64,000 nt of DNA from Azonexaceae bacterium. GTDB taxonomy: Bacteria > Pseudomonadota > Gammaproteobacteria > Burkholderiales > Rhodocyclaceae. Location of the stretch: NCBI GenBank assembly GCA_009469675.1, contig SSSZ01000077.1, positions 1 through 64,000 of the forward strand, given 5' to 3'. The position numbers were made by a program, and so were the translations under genes. The notes below the pieces were generated by a model. That model had not been told where the DNA came from and did no database searches. It saw only the letters and a program-made list of their open reading frames with translations. Shown one piece after another: positions 21,032 to 30,864 of this stretch. How positions within the stretch are numbered: position 1 is the first letter of the stretch; the number at the start of each line of letters is the position of its first letter.

Positions 21032-22156
21032 TTACCGCGCCGAAGCCGGCCCGCGCACAGCCCGCACCAGGGCGAGCACGAACAAACCCAGGCCGCTGGC
21101 GGCCAGACCCCCGCCCCAGGCGCTTTCGCCAAAGACCAGGGCAACCGCGGCGGCGACGAAAAGAAATCCCCGCCACTGGCCGCCTGCCGCCAGACGGGTC
21201 CGCATCAGGGTGCGGGCCGGCGTCGCCGGCCCCGGCCAGCGCCACACTGGTAACAACTGGCTGAGGGCGCCGGTCACCAAAGGCAGAAGAAAACCGGCGC
21301 CCCAGACGGCGATGGCCGGGCGGGCCGGCGCCGCCCCTACGGCATGGGCGACCCCAGCGATCAATGCGACAACGAGGCCGAGAACGGCCATCGCCAGCGA
21401 GCCGGCGCCGCCGTCTCGCCACAGGGCGCTCAGGCCGAAGCGGCGCAACCATTGCCCGGCCAGACTCAAGGCGACGACGAAGAGGATGGCGCCGCCAGCC
21501 GCCGCCATGTGCCAGGCGAAAGCCGAACCGATGGCCACCACCATGGCGCCTCCCGCCACCGGCCAGAGGCGGCGGCGCAGCCAGACGGCGGCCTCGGGGT
21601 CGGGCTTGCCGAGGGCGGTGGGCAAGAGAACCGGCAGGGTACCGAGAGCCGAAAGCCCGACCAGGCCGAGGACGTTAAGATGCAGGTGGAAAGCGCGGAA
21701 ACTGGCGTAGAGGCCGGCGCTCGCCACCAGGGGCGGAATCACGGCCATGGCCAGCATGAGGCAGCCCAGGGCCGCGCCGTACCAGCGCCAGCCGGGATGG
21801 GGGGTGCCGAGGCAGGCCCGGACCCGCGACGCGATCCAGCTGAGGAGCGCCGCCGCCAGGAGGAATTCGGCCAAGGCGGCAAGGTGGAGAAAGCCCCGGG
21901 GCACGAGGCCGGCCAAGGCGGCGGCGGCGAGGGCTCCCGCCAGTTGGGCGCCGAGGGGGACGAGAACGATCGTCCGCCCGGGATCGCCGGTGCGGGTGAG
22001 GACCGGCACGAAGTGGCTCATCGCGGCGAAGATGAGGGGCACGATGCCCACCGCGAAGGCCAGGTGCGCCACCGCCACCGGATTGCCCCACCCCGCCAGG
22101 GTCAGTCCGGCGCTGGCAAGAAGAGAAAGGACGGTGACGGTGGCGGTGTAGAGCAA
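21032..22156 (-). CDS. Polytopic membrane protein, possibly NnrS/haem-copper-like
   Basis: A 374-residue, very hydrophobic protein with about ten to twelve membrane helices. Conserved-looking histidines sit within helices: H48 in FAAMSHFVPVL and a pair in FRAFHLHLNVLG, an arrangement reminiscent of haem-binding NnrS or small haem-copper-oxidase-like proteins. No family can be assigned firmly. The only good start is a TTG directly after the stop of the upstream DUF2249 gene, so translation is probably coupled. The pairing with DUF2249 hints at nitric oxide or denitrification stress, which is inference. Confidence 0.7.
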   Translation of the reverse strand: MLYTATVTVLSLLASAGLTLAGWGNPVAVAHLAFAVGIVPLIFAAMSHFVPVLTRTGDPGRTIVLVPLGAQLAGALAAAALAGLVPRGFLHLAALAEFLLAAALLSWIASRVRACLGTPHPGWRWYGAALGCLMLAMAVIPPLVASAGLYASFRAFHLHLNVLGLVGLSALGTLPVLLPTALGKPDPEAAVWLRRRLWPVAGGAMVVAIGSAFAWHMAAAGGAILFVVALSLAGQWLRRFGLSALWRDGGAGSLAMAVLGLVVALIAGVAHAVGAAPARPAIAVWGAGFLLPLVTGALSQLLPVWRWPGPATPARTLMRTRLAAGGQWRGFLFVAAAVALVFGESAWGGGLAASGLGLFVLALVRAVRGPASAR

Positions 22157-22423
22157 TCAGCTTTGGACGGCGAAATCGATGACGATGGCCCCCGGCTCCC
22201 GCTGGCGGTAGGTGATGGCCAGCCGATCGCCATACCGTTGTTGCAGCTGGGCGAGCAGGGGAAGCGGGTCGTGATCGTTGCAAAAGCGCATGGTTTCTCC
22301 GGGTTGCAAGGCGTCCAGGGCGCCGAAGATGGCGGCGTGGCGGAAGCGCTTGGCAATGCCGCGGGCGTCGAAAGGATACAGGGCTTCGGGGGTGGTGTGG
22401 TTGCAGACGTGAATGGTTTGCAT
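22157..22423 (-). CDS. DUF2249 domain protein
   Basis: An 88-residue DUF2249 protein. The signature CNDHDPLPLLAQL and the C-terminal IDF strand are present. The ATG at 22423 (MQTIHVCNH) is preferred to an ATG 11 codons earlier. DUF2249 domains resemble the SirA/TusA fold and often accompany hemerythrin, NnrS or Crp-type NO regulators. It is the first gene of a two-gene unit with the membrane protein downstream. Confidence 0.85.
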   Translation of the reverse strand: MQTIHVCNHTTPEALYPFDARGIAKRFRHAAIFGALDALQPGETMRFCNDHDPLPLLAQLQQRYGDRLAITYRQREPGAIVIDFAVQS

Positions 22424-22546
22424 TTTAGCTCCAGGAAACGGGCCCGGGGTGGGCACAGAAGGCGGATTGTCGCCAGGGCGGCGCCGGTTTTCCTTGATAC
22501 GGATTGGAATACCCGTGCCAAAACAACGGCCAAGCCCGCCCTGCGG

Positions 22547-24979
22547 TCAGCCTCCCGAAAGCAGCCGGGCGAAGTCGGCGGGCGGCATGGGGCGGCCGAA
22601 ATGGTAGCCCTGGGCGACGTGGCAACCCTCGGCGACGAGGTAGGTGGCTTGTTGGGGCGTTTCCACCCCTTCGGCCGTGATGTCGAGCTTGAGGCTTCGT
22701 GCCATCTGGATCACCGCCCGGACGATGGCGGCATCGTCCGGGTCGACGAGGATGTCCTTGATGAAGGAGCGATCGACCTTGAGGCGGTCGACGGCAAAGC
22801 GCTTCAAATAGGCGAGGCTCGAGTAGCCGGTGCCGAAATCGTCGATGGCCAGGCTGACGCCGAGTTCCTTCAGGGTGCGCACGGTGTCGAGAACGCTCTC
22901 GGAATGGCCCACCAGGATCGATTCGGTCAATTCGAGTTCGAGGCAGCCGGGCGGCAGGCCGCTTTCGGCCAGGGCCTGCCTGACCGTGTCCACCAGGTTG
23001 TCGCGGCGGAACTGGATGGCCGAAAGATTGACCGAGACGACGATCTCCTGCAGCCCCGCCCCCCGCCACGCCGCCGCCTGCCGGCAGGCCTCCCGCAGAA
23101 CCCAGGCGCCGATGGGGACGATGAGGCCGGTTTCTTCCGCCGCGGTGATGAATCCGCCCGGCAGCATCCAGCCGAGTTCCTTGCTGTTCCAGCGAAGCAG
23201 CGCCTCGCAGCCGCAGATGCGCCCGGTGCGCATGTCGACCTGGGGCTGGTAGTGGAGTTCGAACTCGTTGGCCCGCACCGCGTCGGCCAGGCGGTTGTGG
23301 AGGGCCAGGGTTGCGGCGACGCCGACGTTCATGCTCTCGGCGAAAAAACGATAGGCGTTGCGGCCGGCGTCCTTGGCGCAGTACATCGCCGTGTCGGCTT
23401 CCTTGAGCAGGGTGTCGAAATCCTGGCCGTCGCTGGGATAGAGGCTGATGCCGATGGAAAACGAGGTGGTCAGGACGTGCCCGCCGATGGAAATCGGCTC
23501 GGCCAGTCGATCGAGAATCTTGCGGGCGACTTCGGCAGCGACCTCGGAACCTCTCAGATCGGTGAGGACGATGGCGAACTCGTCCCCCCCCTGGCGGCTG
23601 ATGGTGTCGGTCTGCCGCACGCACTCCTGCAGCCGTACCGCCACCGCCTGGAGAAGCGCATCGCCGGCGGTGTGGCCGAGGGTGTCGTTGACCGCCTTGA
23701 AACGGTCAAGATCGAGGAACAGGAGCGCCACCGCGGCGCCCGAACGCTGGGCGAAGGCCATGGCCTGCTCGAAGCGGTCCCGCAGAAGAACGCGGTTGGG
23801 CAGCCCGGTCAGGGGATCGTGGTAGGCGAGGAAGGAAATCCGCTCCTCCGCCGCCTTGCGCTGGGTGATATCGGAAAATACCGCCAGATAGTGGGTGAGG
23901 CAGCCGTGGGCGTCCCGTACCGCGGAAATGCCCAGCCACTTGGGGTAGACCTCGCCGTTCTTGCGGCGATCCCAGATTTCGCCCTGCCAGCGCCCGGTGG
24001 CGGCGAGAACCTGCCACAGATTGGCGAAAAACTCCCCATCGTGGCGGCCGGATGCGAGAAGGCGCGGATTCTCGCCCAGTACCTCGTCGGCGGAAAACCC
24101 GGTGATTTCGCTGAAAGCCCGATTCACCGAGACGATGCGATTCTGGGCATCGGTAATCATGATCGCCTCGCCGCTGTCCGCAAAGACCTTGGCCGAGAGG
24201 CGCAGGCTTTCCTCGCCGCGCTTCCGGTCGGTGACGTCCTCCTGGATGCTGACGAAGTACTCGACCCGGTCGTGGGGGCCGACGATGGGCATGATGCGCA
24301 CGTTGTGCCAGCGCAGTTCGCCGCTCTTGTGGCGGTTGAGCAGTTCGCCGGACCATTCCTGGCCGGCCAGGATGGTGCGCCAGAGGTCGGCATAGACCTC
24401 CACCGGGGTCTGGCCCGAGGCGATCAGGGCGGGGCGCTGGCCGATCGCCTCTTCCGCCGTGTATCCGGTGTTTTCGGTGAAACGCTGGTTGACGAATTCG
24501 ATGCGGCCGGCGGCGTCGGTGACGATGATCGCTGCCGGGCTGTGGGCGATGGTCCGGGCCAGGAGGCGTTCCCGCGTCTGGGCGCGGAGGTGGGCGGTGC
24601 GGTCCCGGGAAAGGAGGAAGTAGCCGACCAACCGCCCGTCCCGGAACAGCCCGGCCATGCGCGACTCGAGAAAATGGGGGCCGTCCTCGAGTTCCACCTG
24701 CTGCTCGAAAAGGTGCTCGCCGCCCTGGGCCACCTTGGCGGCGACGCGCCGGAAACGGTCGTTGTCGACCCGGAGGTCGTCGTGGATGTCGGTCACCTTG
24801 CGCCCCACGACGTCCCGGGCGAGGTGGCCGAAAAGGCGCGCCGCAACGGCGCTGCAGAAGGTGATGCGGAACTCGGTATCGACCGTGACCACGGCGAGAT
24901 CCGGCGTCAAATCGAGCACCCGCCCGACCAGCGAAGGCAGTGCGTCTTCAGGAACGGCTTGGGATGCGTCTTCCGGCAT
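22547..24979 (-). CDS. PAS-PAS-PAS-GGDEF-EAL cyclic-di-GMP protein
   Basis: An 810-residue cytoplasmic signalling protein. Three PAS domains span about residues 15-130, 135-260 and 265-385. A GGDEF domain follows ([11 protein letters not shown], then RQGGDEF), and an EAL domain begins near residue 560 ([29 protein letters not shown]). Both catalytic signatures are intact, so it could make and degrade c-di-GMP; which activity dominates cannot be read from sequence. There is no membrane segment, so input is probably a soluble ligand or redox state sensed by a PAS domain. Confidence 0.95.
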   Translation of the reverse strand: MPEDASQAVPEDALPSLVGRVLDLTPDLAVVTVDTEFRITFCSAVAARLFGHLARDVVGRKVTDIHDDLRVDNDRFRRVAAKVAQGGEHLFEQQVELEDGPHFLESRMAGLFRDGRLVGYFLLSRDRTAHLRAQTRERLLARTIAHSPAAIIVTDAAGRIEFVNQRFTENTGYTAEEAIGQRPALIASGQTPVEVYADLWRTILAGQEWSGELLNRHKSGELRWHNVRIMPIVGPHDRVEYFVSIQEDVTDRKRGEESLRLSAKVFADSGEAIMITDAQNRIVSVNRAFSEITGFSADEVLGENPRLLASGRHDGEFFANLWQVLAATGRWQGEIWDRRKNGEVYPKWLGISAVRDAHGCLTHYLAVFSDITQRKAAEERISFLAYHDPLTGLPNRVLLRDRFEQAMAFAQRSGAAVALLFLDLDRFKAVNDTLGHTAGDALLQAVAVRLQECVRQTDTISRQGGDEFAIVLTDLRGSEVAAEVARKILDRLAEPISIGGHVLTTSFSIGISLYPSDGQDFDTLLKEADTAMYCAKDAGRNAYRFFAESMNVGVAATLALHNRLADAVRANEFELHYQPQVDMRTGRICGCEALLRWNSKELGWMLPGGFITAAEETGLIVPIGAWVLREACRQAAAWRGAGLQEIVVSVNLSAIQFRRDNLVDTVRQALAESGLPPGCLELELTESILVGHSESVLDTVRTLKELGVSLAIDDFGTGYSSLAYLKRFAVDRLKVDRSFIKDILVDPDDAAIVRAVIQMARSLKLDITAEGVETPQQATYLVAEGCHVAQGYHFGRPMPPADFARLLSGG

Positions 24980-25084
24980 GGTTATCGGGGAATCCTAAGG
25001 CGGCGGCGGGAAAAACACCATCGGCAAAGAGGATTAAGCCGAAATCCGCCGAAGGAAGCCCGGAGCCACCCGGAAAGCGGCGCC

Positions 25085-25357
25085 TCAAGGCGCTTTTCGT
25101 TCGCCGATAAATCCCGCGACGCCGTCGATGCGCTCCAGGCGGACCACGATTTTGCCCTGGGCCTGGCTGCGGGCCACGACATAGCGGTCATCGACGCTGA
25201 CCACGACGGCCGGGATGGATTGGCCGTTGACGTAGAGGCTCACCCCCTTGCCGCTATCTCGGCTCTCTTCCAGGGCGGCGCGCAGGGGATCGCCGGCGGC
25301 AGCGGCGGCGGAAACGGCCAAGGCGGCGGCGAGGGAAATCAGATGGCGGGTTTTCAT
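25085..25357 (-). CDS. Small secreted protein of unknown function
   Basis: A 90-residue protein with a clear Sec signal peptide (MKTRHLISLAAALAVSAAAAAGD, cleaved near residue 21). The mature part of about 70 residues is predicted beta-rich (VSLYVNGQSIPAVVVSVDDRYVVARSQ). No family is recognised; the pattern resembles a small beta-barrel or SH3-like periplasmic domain. AGGAG lies before the ATG. It is downstream of the WG-repeat gene with a 23-base gap, probably co-transcribed. Confidence 0.7.
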   Translation of the reverse strand: MKTRHLISLAAALAVSAAAAAGDPLRAALEESRDSGKGVSLYVNGQSIPAVVVSVDDRYVVARSQAQGKIVVRLERIDGVAGFIGERKAP

Positions 25358-25380
25358 GGTTTTCTCCTTGGTTGAATGAC

Positions 25381-26505
25381 TTACGGGGCATCCTGCCAGA
25401 CCGCCCTGCCCTGGCGGTCGATCCAGGCGCTGCGCCGGCCTTCGCTGACGGCGGCGAGGCCGTTCCAGAAGGGCCGGGCGTAGGTGAAGCGGGGCGGGAT
25501 GACCCATTTTCCGGTTTTATCCACGTAGCCCCAGAGCTTGTCCTCCTTGGCCGCGGCGAGTCCGTCGCCGAAGGCGGTGACCCGCTCCCAGCGCGCTTCG
25601 AGCACCGTCCTGCCGGTCTTGTCGATGAACCGGCGGCGCTCCCCCGCCTTGACCAGGGCCAGGCCGTCGGAGAAATCCTCGGCGGCGTCGTATTCGGCGG
25701 GAACGACCAGGCGGCCCTGGCGGTCGATGAAGCCGAATTTGCCGTCGATCCAGACCCGCGCCATGCCCTCGCGGAAGTCGCTGGCGTTGTCGTAGCGGGG
25801 CGCCACGACCACCCGGCCGGCGGTATCCATATAACCCTGCTTGCGGCCGACCCAGAAGCGCACCAGGCCTTCCGCGGCGACCCCGACGAAAGCGGCGCCC
25901 GCGGGGGTGATGTCACGACCGGCGGCGTCGAAGGCGCGCAGGCCGCCTTCGCCTTCGACCCGGGCAACGCCTCCCCGGGCCGGATGGGTCTTGGCATAGC
26001 GGGCGGGAACGACGAGCTTGCCACCGCGGTCGATGAAGCCGTATTTGACCTGCCCCCACTCGTCGGCCACGCCGACCTGGGCGAGGCCGCCGGCAAACGG
26101 CTCGGCGGCCTGGAATTGCGCCGCGATCACCACCTGCCGGCGGGCATCGACATAGCCCCAGAGCGCCTTGCCGGCGGCGTCGCGGAGTAAGGCCGGGGCC
26201 AGGCCCTCGGCGAAGGGCGCCGTCAGCTCGTCCTGGGGGGCGATGGCGAGGCTGCCGTCGTGGCCGTAATAGGCCGTACGGCTGCCCTTCTGGACGCGGA
26301 TGTAGGGGTCGCCGACCACCGGCGCCGAGGAAAACTCCGCCGGCACCACAAGCTTGCCGCTGCCGTCGATCAAGCCGATGAAATCGCCCTGGCGAATCTG
26401 GAAAAGCGCCGGTTCGGCGGCCAAGGCGGCCAGGGAAGCCAGGGCGGCGGCGAAGGCCGCTCCCCGTCGGCCGGCAAAACCCAGAAACCTGCGAAAATAA
26501 GCCAT
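25381..26505 (-). CDS. WG-repeat (KWG) secreted protein
   Basis: A 374-residue protein with an N-terminal signal (about residues 1-30) followed by at least seven tandem repeats of the WG/KWG type, such as WGYVDARRQVVIAAQF, KFGFIDRQGRLVVPAEY and LWGYVDKTGKWVIPPRF. These repeats form a beta-propeller-like exported structure of unknown role. The internal ATG at 26503-26505 gives a signal peptide. It probably forms an operon with the small secreted gene after it. Confidence 0.88.
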   Translation of the reverse strand: MAYFRRFLGFAGRRGAAFAAALASLAALAAEPALFQIRQGDFIGLIDGSGKLVVPAEFSSAPVVGDPYIRVQKGSRTAYYGHDGSLAIAPQDELTAPFAEGLAPALLRDAAGKALWGYVDARRQVVIAAQFQAAEPFAGGLAQVGVADEWGQVKYGFIDRGGKLVVPARYAKTHPARGGVARVEGEGGLRAFDAAGRDITPAGAAFVGVAAEGLVRFWVGRKQGYMDTAGRVVVAPRYDNASDFREGMARVWIDGKFGFIDRQGRLVVPAEYDAAEDFSDGLALVKAGERRRFIDKTGRTVLEARWERVTAFGDGLAAAKEDKLWGYVDKTGKWVIPPRFTYARPFWNGLAAVSEGRRSAWIDRQGRAVWQDAP

Positions 26506-26597
26506 ACTTTCCCCCGGGACCAATCGCCAGCCGTCATCATAGCGGTTTGCCGCCCGCACGCTACCCACTTGCCACGCCTTCGCCCGCCAAGCCTTTC

Positions 26598-27329
26598 GTG
26601 ACGCCGTTCCTGCGCCCTTGCCTCGTCCTCCTCGGCGTCCTCGCCCTGGCCGCCTGCGCCCCCCTTCCGCCAAGCGGGATCGCCGGCGCCCTGTGGCATC
26701 CGTCCCCCAACCAGGACGCCCGCCGCCCCAACTTCGTGATCCTCCACCAGACCACCGGGCGCGAGGCCACGGCGGCCCTGGCCACCCTGTCCGACCCGGC
26801 AAGAAAGGTCAGCGCCCATTACCTCATCGGCCGCGACGGCCAACTCTACCAGTTGGTCGACGAGGGCCGGCGGGCGTGGCACGCTGGGGTTTCCTACTGG
26901 GGCGGGCAGACCGACCTCAACTCCGCTTCTGTCGGCATCGAACTCGACAACAGCGGCGACGAACCCTTCGCCACCGCCCAGATCGACGCCCTGCTCGACC
27001 TGCTCGCAGGCCTCGTCGAACGCCACCAGATTCCCCGCAGCAACATCATCGGCCACGGCGACATCGCCCCGGGGCGCAAGGTCGATCCGAGCCGCCACTT
27101 CCCCTGGCAACGCCTTGCCGAACGCGGTTTCGGCCGCTGGTGCGAACCCGCCGCCGATCAGCCTCCCCCCGCCCTCGACGGCCCCCTGGCCTTGCGCGCC
27201 CTGGGTTACGAGGTGAGCAACCTGCCGGCGGCCATCGCCGCCTTCCGCCGCCACTTCCTCGGCGACGACGGCATCGAACTGGGCGAAGACGGCCTGCGCC
27301 GCCTCGACTGCCTGCTCAAAACCCCTTAA
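26598..27329 (+). CDS. N-acetylmuramoyl-L-alanine amidase, AmiD-like lipoprotein
   Basis: A 243-residue Amidase_2 (AmpD/AmiD) enzyme. A lipobox (LALAAC, Cys near residue 20) indicates an outer-membrane lipoprotein like E. coli AmiD. Zinc-site elements are the first His in VILHQTTG, HGDIAPGRKVDP at the end of the catalytic domain, and WHAG in the substrate groove. A C-terminal domain of about 60 residues resembles a peptidoglycan-binding helix bundle. GTG at 26598 is chosen because it directly precedes the signal peptide. The end overlaps the convergent isochorismatase-like gene by 14 bases. Confidence 0.88.
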   Translation: MTPFLRPCLVLLGVLALAACAPLPPSGIAGALWHPSPNQDARRPNFVILHQTTGREATAALATLSDPARKVSAHYLIGRDGQLYQLVDEGRRAWHAGVSYWGGQTDLNSASVGIELDNSGDEPFATAQIDALLDLLAGLVERHQIPRSNIIGHGDIAPGRKVDPSRHFPWQRLAERGFGRWCEPAADQPPPALDGPLALRALGYEVSNLPAAIAAFRRHFLGDDGIELGEDGLRRLDCLLKTP

Positions 27330-27882
27330 TCAGGCCGTGCACCCGCTTGAAGGCCGGGTGGTCGGCGCCCCGCAGCCATTCGAAGAGCACCATTTCGGCT
27401 GTCACCAGGCGGGCGCCGCCGGCCCGCGCCCGCTCGAAGGCGGCCAGGCGGTCCTCGCCGGACCGGGAGCCGCAGGCGTCGCGGATCACCCAGCAGTCGT
27501 AGCCGGCCGCGACGATGCCCAGCACCGTCTGCAGGACGCAGACGTGTGCCTCCATGCCGCCCACCAGAACCTGGGTGCGGCCTGCCTGGCCCAGGGCTTC
27601 GGGCAGGGCCGCCTCGTCCATGGCGGAAAAATGGCGTTTGCCCAGGATTTGCGAAGGTGGAACCAGCTCCCGCAGGGACGCGAGGGTGGGGCCGATGGCT
27701 TCCGGGCAATGTTCGGTGAGGAGCACCGGCACACCCACCGCCCGGGCGCCCTGGACAAGCGCCAGACAGCGCCGCTCGACGCGCTCGCGGTCGGCGATAT
27801 GGGGGGCCAGCCGGGCCTGGACATCGACCACCACGAGGATGGAACGCCCGGCATCGACCATTGCGGCAAGATTTTCCGTCAT
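27316..27882 (-). CDS. Isochorismatase-like cysteine hydrolase
   Basis: A 188-residue member of the isochorismatase/YcaC family. The catalytic triad is recognisable as Asp in VVVDVQ, Lys in LGKRHFSA and Cys in EAHVCVLQT. The start at MTENLAAM is supported by AAGGAAG 8 bases upstream. It follows the HpaB-family gene by 11 bases, so it probably acts in the same pathway, but the substrate is unknown. Confidence 0.9.
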   Translation of the reverse strand: MTENLAAMVDAGRSILVVVDVQARLAPHIADRERVERRCLALVQGARAVGVPVLLTEHCPEAIGPTLASLRELVPPSQILGKRHFSAMDEAALPEALGQAGRTQVLVGGMEAHVCVLQTVLGIVAAGYDCWVIRDACGSRSGEDRLAAFERARAGGARLVTAEMVLFEWLRGADHPAFKRVHGLIKGF

Positions 27883-27893
27883 GTCGCTTCCTT

Positions 27894-29459
27894 TCAATCG
27901 CCCCGCCCAGGGGTCTTGCGGCTCGCCGGCAGGGCGACCATGGCCGGGGCCTGACAGCCTTCGGCGCAGCAGCGGCCGGGCTGGCGGTTGCGGGTGATGG
28001 CCCGGGTCGGGTCGTCGACCAGGCCGCGGTCGAGGAGCCGCTCCACCAGGTCGACCTTGTTGCCCAGGGGATAGTTGCGCCAGATTTCGGTTTTCATCGC
28101 CTCCGGCGAACCGCCGCCGTGCAGGCTGATGACCGAATACCAGCCCGCCTGGTAGCTGGCGGTGAGGTCTTCAATGAAGCGGGCGACTTCGATGCGCTTT
28201 TCATAGGGGATGTCGGAGCGGGCCGCCAGCACCTCGGAAAGCCGTCCGGCGGTGGCCGGGTTGTGGTCTTCGTCCGGCCCCGGCAGGGTGACGATGAGAC
28301 CGCCGGAAACGTGGTGGGCCAGCCGCTGCATGTCGTAGATCTGGGTGGCGAGAAGAAGCTTGCCGATGTTGGCGAAGACCGCTTCGGGCACCATCACCCC
28401 GGCAGCGGCGTCGAAATTGCCATACACCGAGGCGGCGACGCCGCAGGCGTAGAACCCCTCGACGATCTTGATGAGTTCGACCATGGAATCGCGCAGGTTG
28501 TCGGCCCGCCCGAGGTCAATGCCGTTGGCCTCGGTCATCAGAGCGCCGGCGCCGATCAGCAGGTCGCCGAAGCCGGCCCGGGCGGCGATGCAGGTGTGGC
28601 GATGATGGGCCGTATAGTCATAGACCAGGGGGCCGGCGTAATCCCATTCGCCGGCCAGGAAAACCCGCTCCCAGGGCACGAACACCCGATCAAAGAGCAC
28701 CACCGCCGTCGATTGGCCGTAGCGGCCGCTGAACTTGGCCCCCGCCTCGCCCGGCCGGCCGGCCGGGCGGGCCACCAGGGTGATGCCCTCGGCGTCCACC
28801 GGCAGGGCGCAGCACAGGGCGAAATCCCGGTCGGCCTCGGCCATGTTGCGGCAGGGCATGACCAGCAGTTCGTGCATGTAGGGGCCGCCGGTGACGATGG
28901 CCTTGACCCCGGAAATGACGATGCCGCCGGGCTGCCTTTCGACGATGTGGAGGTAGCTGTCGGGATTTTTCTGGGCGGCGGGGCGCAGGCTGCGGTCCCC
29001 CTTGGCGTCGGTCATCGCCACGCCGAGGGTGAGGTCGTCGGCGTAGACCCGCCGCAGATAGGCCTCGACCCGCGGCCGGTAGGCGGTACCGCGCTCGCCG
29101 TCGAGGCGGCAGGCGCTCTGCCAGATGGCCGCCAGGGCGTCGCCCCCGAGATAGCGCTGGGCGCAACCGGTTTCCTGGCAAACCAGGCGCACGGCTTCGA
29201 GCTTGTTGAGCAAATCCTGGCTGTCAGCGGGAATGGCATTGAGGCGATTGACCGCCACCGCCCCGACCACCCCGACCTCGGCCCGCATCACCGGCGCCAG
29301 GGCCTCCCGCAGGGCCAGGTCGTAGGTCAGGGCGACGGCGTTCACCCCCGGCGCCAGGGCCGGCTCGTCGGCCACCGACGCCACCGCCTTGCCATCCACG
29401 TAGACCCGCGGCCGGTAGCGGCGCAGGGATTGGCGATAAGCCTCTCCGGACATGAGCAT
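27894..29459 (-). CDS. HpaB / 4-hydroxybutyryl-CoA dehydratase-family flavoprotein
   Basis: A 521-residue protein of the family that joins 4-hydroxyphenylacetate 3-monooxygenase (HpaB) and 4-hydroxybutyryl-CoA dehydratase (AbfD). The start MLMSGEAYRQSL, AMTDAKGDRS, VTGG and LHGGGSPEA match the AbfD branch closely. Of the four ligands of the AbfD 4Fe-4S cluster, C99 and the His (H286) remain, but the second cysteine is Y103 and the fourth ligand is A293. This is from alignment to AbfD as remembered. It therefore probably cannot perform the radical dehydration and may act as a flavin monooxygenase. A Cys-rich tail (CCAEGC) is unusual. GAGGAG precedes the ATG. Confidence 0.85.
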   Translation of the reverse strand: MLMSGEAYRQSLRRYRPRVYVDGKAVASVADEPALAPGVNAVALTYDLALREALAPVMRAEVGVVGAVAVNRLNAIPADSQDLLNKLEAVRLVCQETGCAQRYLGGDALAAIWQSACRLDGERGTAYRPRVEAYLRRVYADDLTLGVAMTDAKGDRSLRPAAQKNPDSYLHIVERQPGGIVISGVKAIVTGGPYMHELLVMPCRNMAEADRDFALCCALPVDAEGITLVARPAGRPGEAGAKFSGRYGQSTAVVLFDRVFVPWERVFLAGEWDYAGPLVYDYTAHHRHTCIAARAGFGDLLIGAGALMTEANGIDLGRADNLRDSMVELIKIVEGFYACGVAASVYGNFDAAAGVMVPEAVFANIGKLLLATQIYDMQRLAHHVSGGLIVTLPGPDEDHNPATAGRLSEVLAARSDIPYEKRIEVARFIEDLTASYQAGWYSVISLHGGGSPEAMKTEIWRNYPLGNKVDLVERLLDRGLVDDPTRAITRNRQPGRCCAEGCQAPAMVALPASRKTPGRGD

Positions 29460-29572
29460 CGGAACTCTCCTCAAAAAAAGACGCCAGCAATAGCTGCTCT
29501 GACTCCAGACGGAAGCGTATGTTCCGCGCTAAACTTCCGCTCACATTAAAACATCTGGCGGAGACACGGCCC

Positions 29573-30862
29573 ATGACTTACCAGTTCGACACCCTTTCCC
29601 TGCACGCCGGGCAGCAGCCCGACCCGCGCTACGGGGCGCGGGCTCAACCCATCTACCTGACCACCTCCTTCGTTTTCGGCGACGCCGACCAGGCGGCGGC
29701 CCTCTTCAACATGGAACGGGCAGGCCACGTCTATTCGCGCATCTCCAACCCCACCAACGCCGTGCTGGAAGAGCGCATCGCCGCCCTGGAAAACGGCGTC
29801 GGCGCCATTGCCGTGGCCTCGGGCCAGGCCGCCCTGCACCTCGCCATCACCACCCTGATGGGCGCCGGCGGCCACATCGTGGCGAGCCGCTCCCTCTACG
29901 GCGGCTCCCACAACCTGCTCGAATACACCCTGCCCCGCTTCGGCATCACCACCACTTTCGTCGATCCCCGCGACCTCGACGCCTGGCGCGCCGCCATCCG
30001 CCCGGAAACCCGGCTGCTTTTCGGCGAAACCCTGGGCAATCCGGGGCTGGACGTCCTCGACATTCCTCGCGTCTCGGCCCTGGCCCACGACCACGGCCTG
30101 CCCCTGCTGGTCGATTCGACCTTCACCACGCCCTACCTGCTGCGCCCCTTCGACCTCGGGGCCGACCTCGTCTTTCATTCCGCCACCAAGTTCCTGGGCG
30201 GGCACGGCGTGGTCATCGGAGGCCTGGTGGTCGATTCGGGCCGCTTCGACTGGGCGGCGGGGAACAAATTCCCCACCCTCAGCGAACCCTATGCCGGCTT
30301 CCATGGCATGAACTTCGCCGAAGAATCCACCGTCGCCGCCTTTCTACTGCGTGCCCGCCGCGAAGGCCTGCGGGATTTCGGCGCCTGCCTCTCGCCGATG
30401 TCGGCCTTCCATATCCTCCAGGGCATGGAAACCCTGCCCCTGCGCATGGCCCGCCACATCGACAACACCCGCCGGGTAGTGGCCCACCTGGCCGGCCAGG
30501 TGGGCGGCGCCGTCGAGGCCGTCGTCCACCCCGACCTGCCCGACCACCCCGACCACGAACTCGCCAAGATCCTCCTGCCCCGCGGCAGCAGTTCGGTATT
30601 CACCTTCAACCTGGCGGGGGGCCGGGCGGCGGGCCGCAAGTTCATCGAGGCGCTCAAGGTCTTTTCCCACCTGGCCAACGTCGGCGACGCCAAATCCCTG
30701 GTCATCCACCCCGCCTCGACCACCCATTTCCGCATGTCGGACCAGGCCCTGCGGGCGGCCGGCATCCACCCCGGCACCATCCGCCTCTCGGTGGGCCTCG
30801 AAGACGCCGGCGACCTCATCGAAGACATCAACCGCGGCCTCTACGCCGCCGCCAAGGCCTGA
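29573..30862 (+). CDS. metY: O-acetylhomoserine sulfhydrylase
   Basis: A 429-residue PLP enzyme of the Cys/Met metabolism family that makes homocysteine (or methionine) from O-acylhomoserine and sulfide (or methanethiol). The PLP lysine is K206 in FHSATKFLGGHG; VYSRISNPT and the MetY-type insert near residue 240 are present. An O-succinylhomoserine enzyme (MetZ) cannot be fully excluded, but length and motifs favour MetY. It is first in a tight unit with a hydrolase (2-base gap) and a ClpX-like ATPase. Confidence 0.88.
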   Translation: MTYQFDTLSLHAGQQPDPRYGARAQPIYLTTSFVFGDADQAAALFNMERAGHVYSRISNPTNAVLEERIAALENGVGAIAVASGQAALHLAITTLMGAGGHIVASRSLYGGSHNLLEYTLPRFGITTTFVDPRDLDAWRAAIRPETRLLFGETLGNPGLDVLDIPRVSALAHDHGLPLLVDSTFTTPYLLRPFDLGADLVFHSATKFLGGHGVVIGGLVVDSGRFDWAAGNKFPTLSEPYAGFHGMNFAEESTVAAFLLRARREGLRDFGACLSPMSAFHILQGMETLPLRMARHIDNTRRVVAHLAGQVGGAVEAVVHPDLPDHPDHELAKILLPRGSSSVFTFNLAGGRAAGRKFIEALKVFSHLANVGDAKSLVIHPASTTHFRMSDQALRAAGIHPGTIRLSVGLEDAGDLIEDINRGLYAAAKA

Positions 30863-30864
30863 CC

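Noticed and set aside
21344..25375. A 1343-codon plus-strand frame opposite the PAS-GGDEF-EAL gene and its neighbours
   Set aside because: It is a GC-driven shadow; all recognisable domains are on the minus strand.
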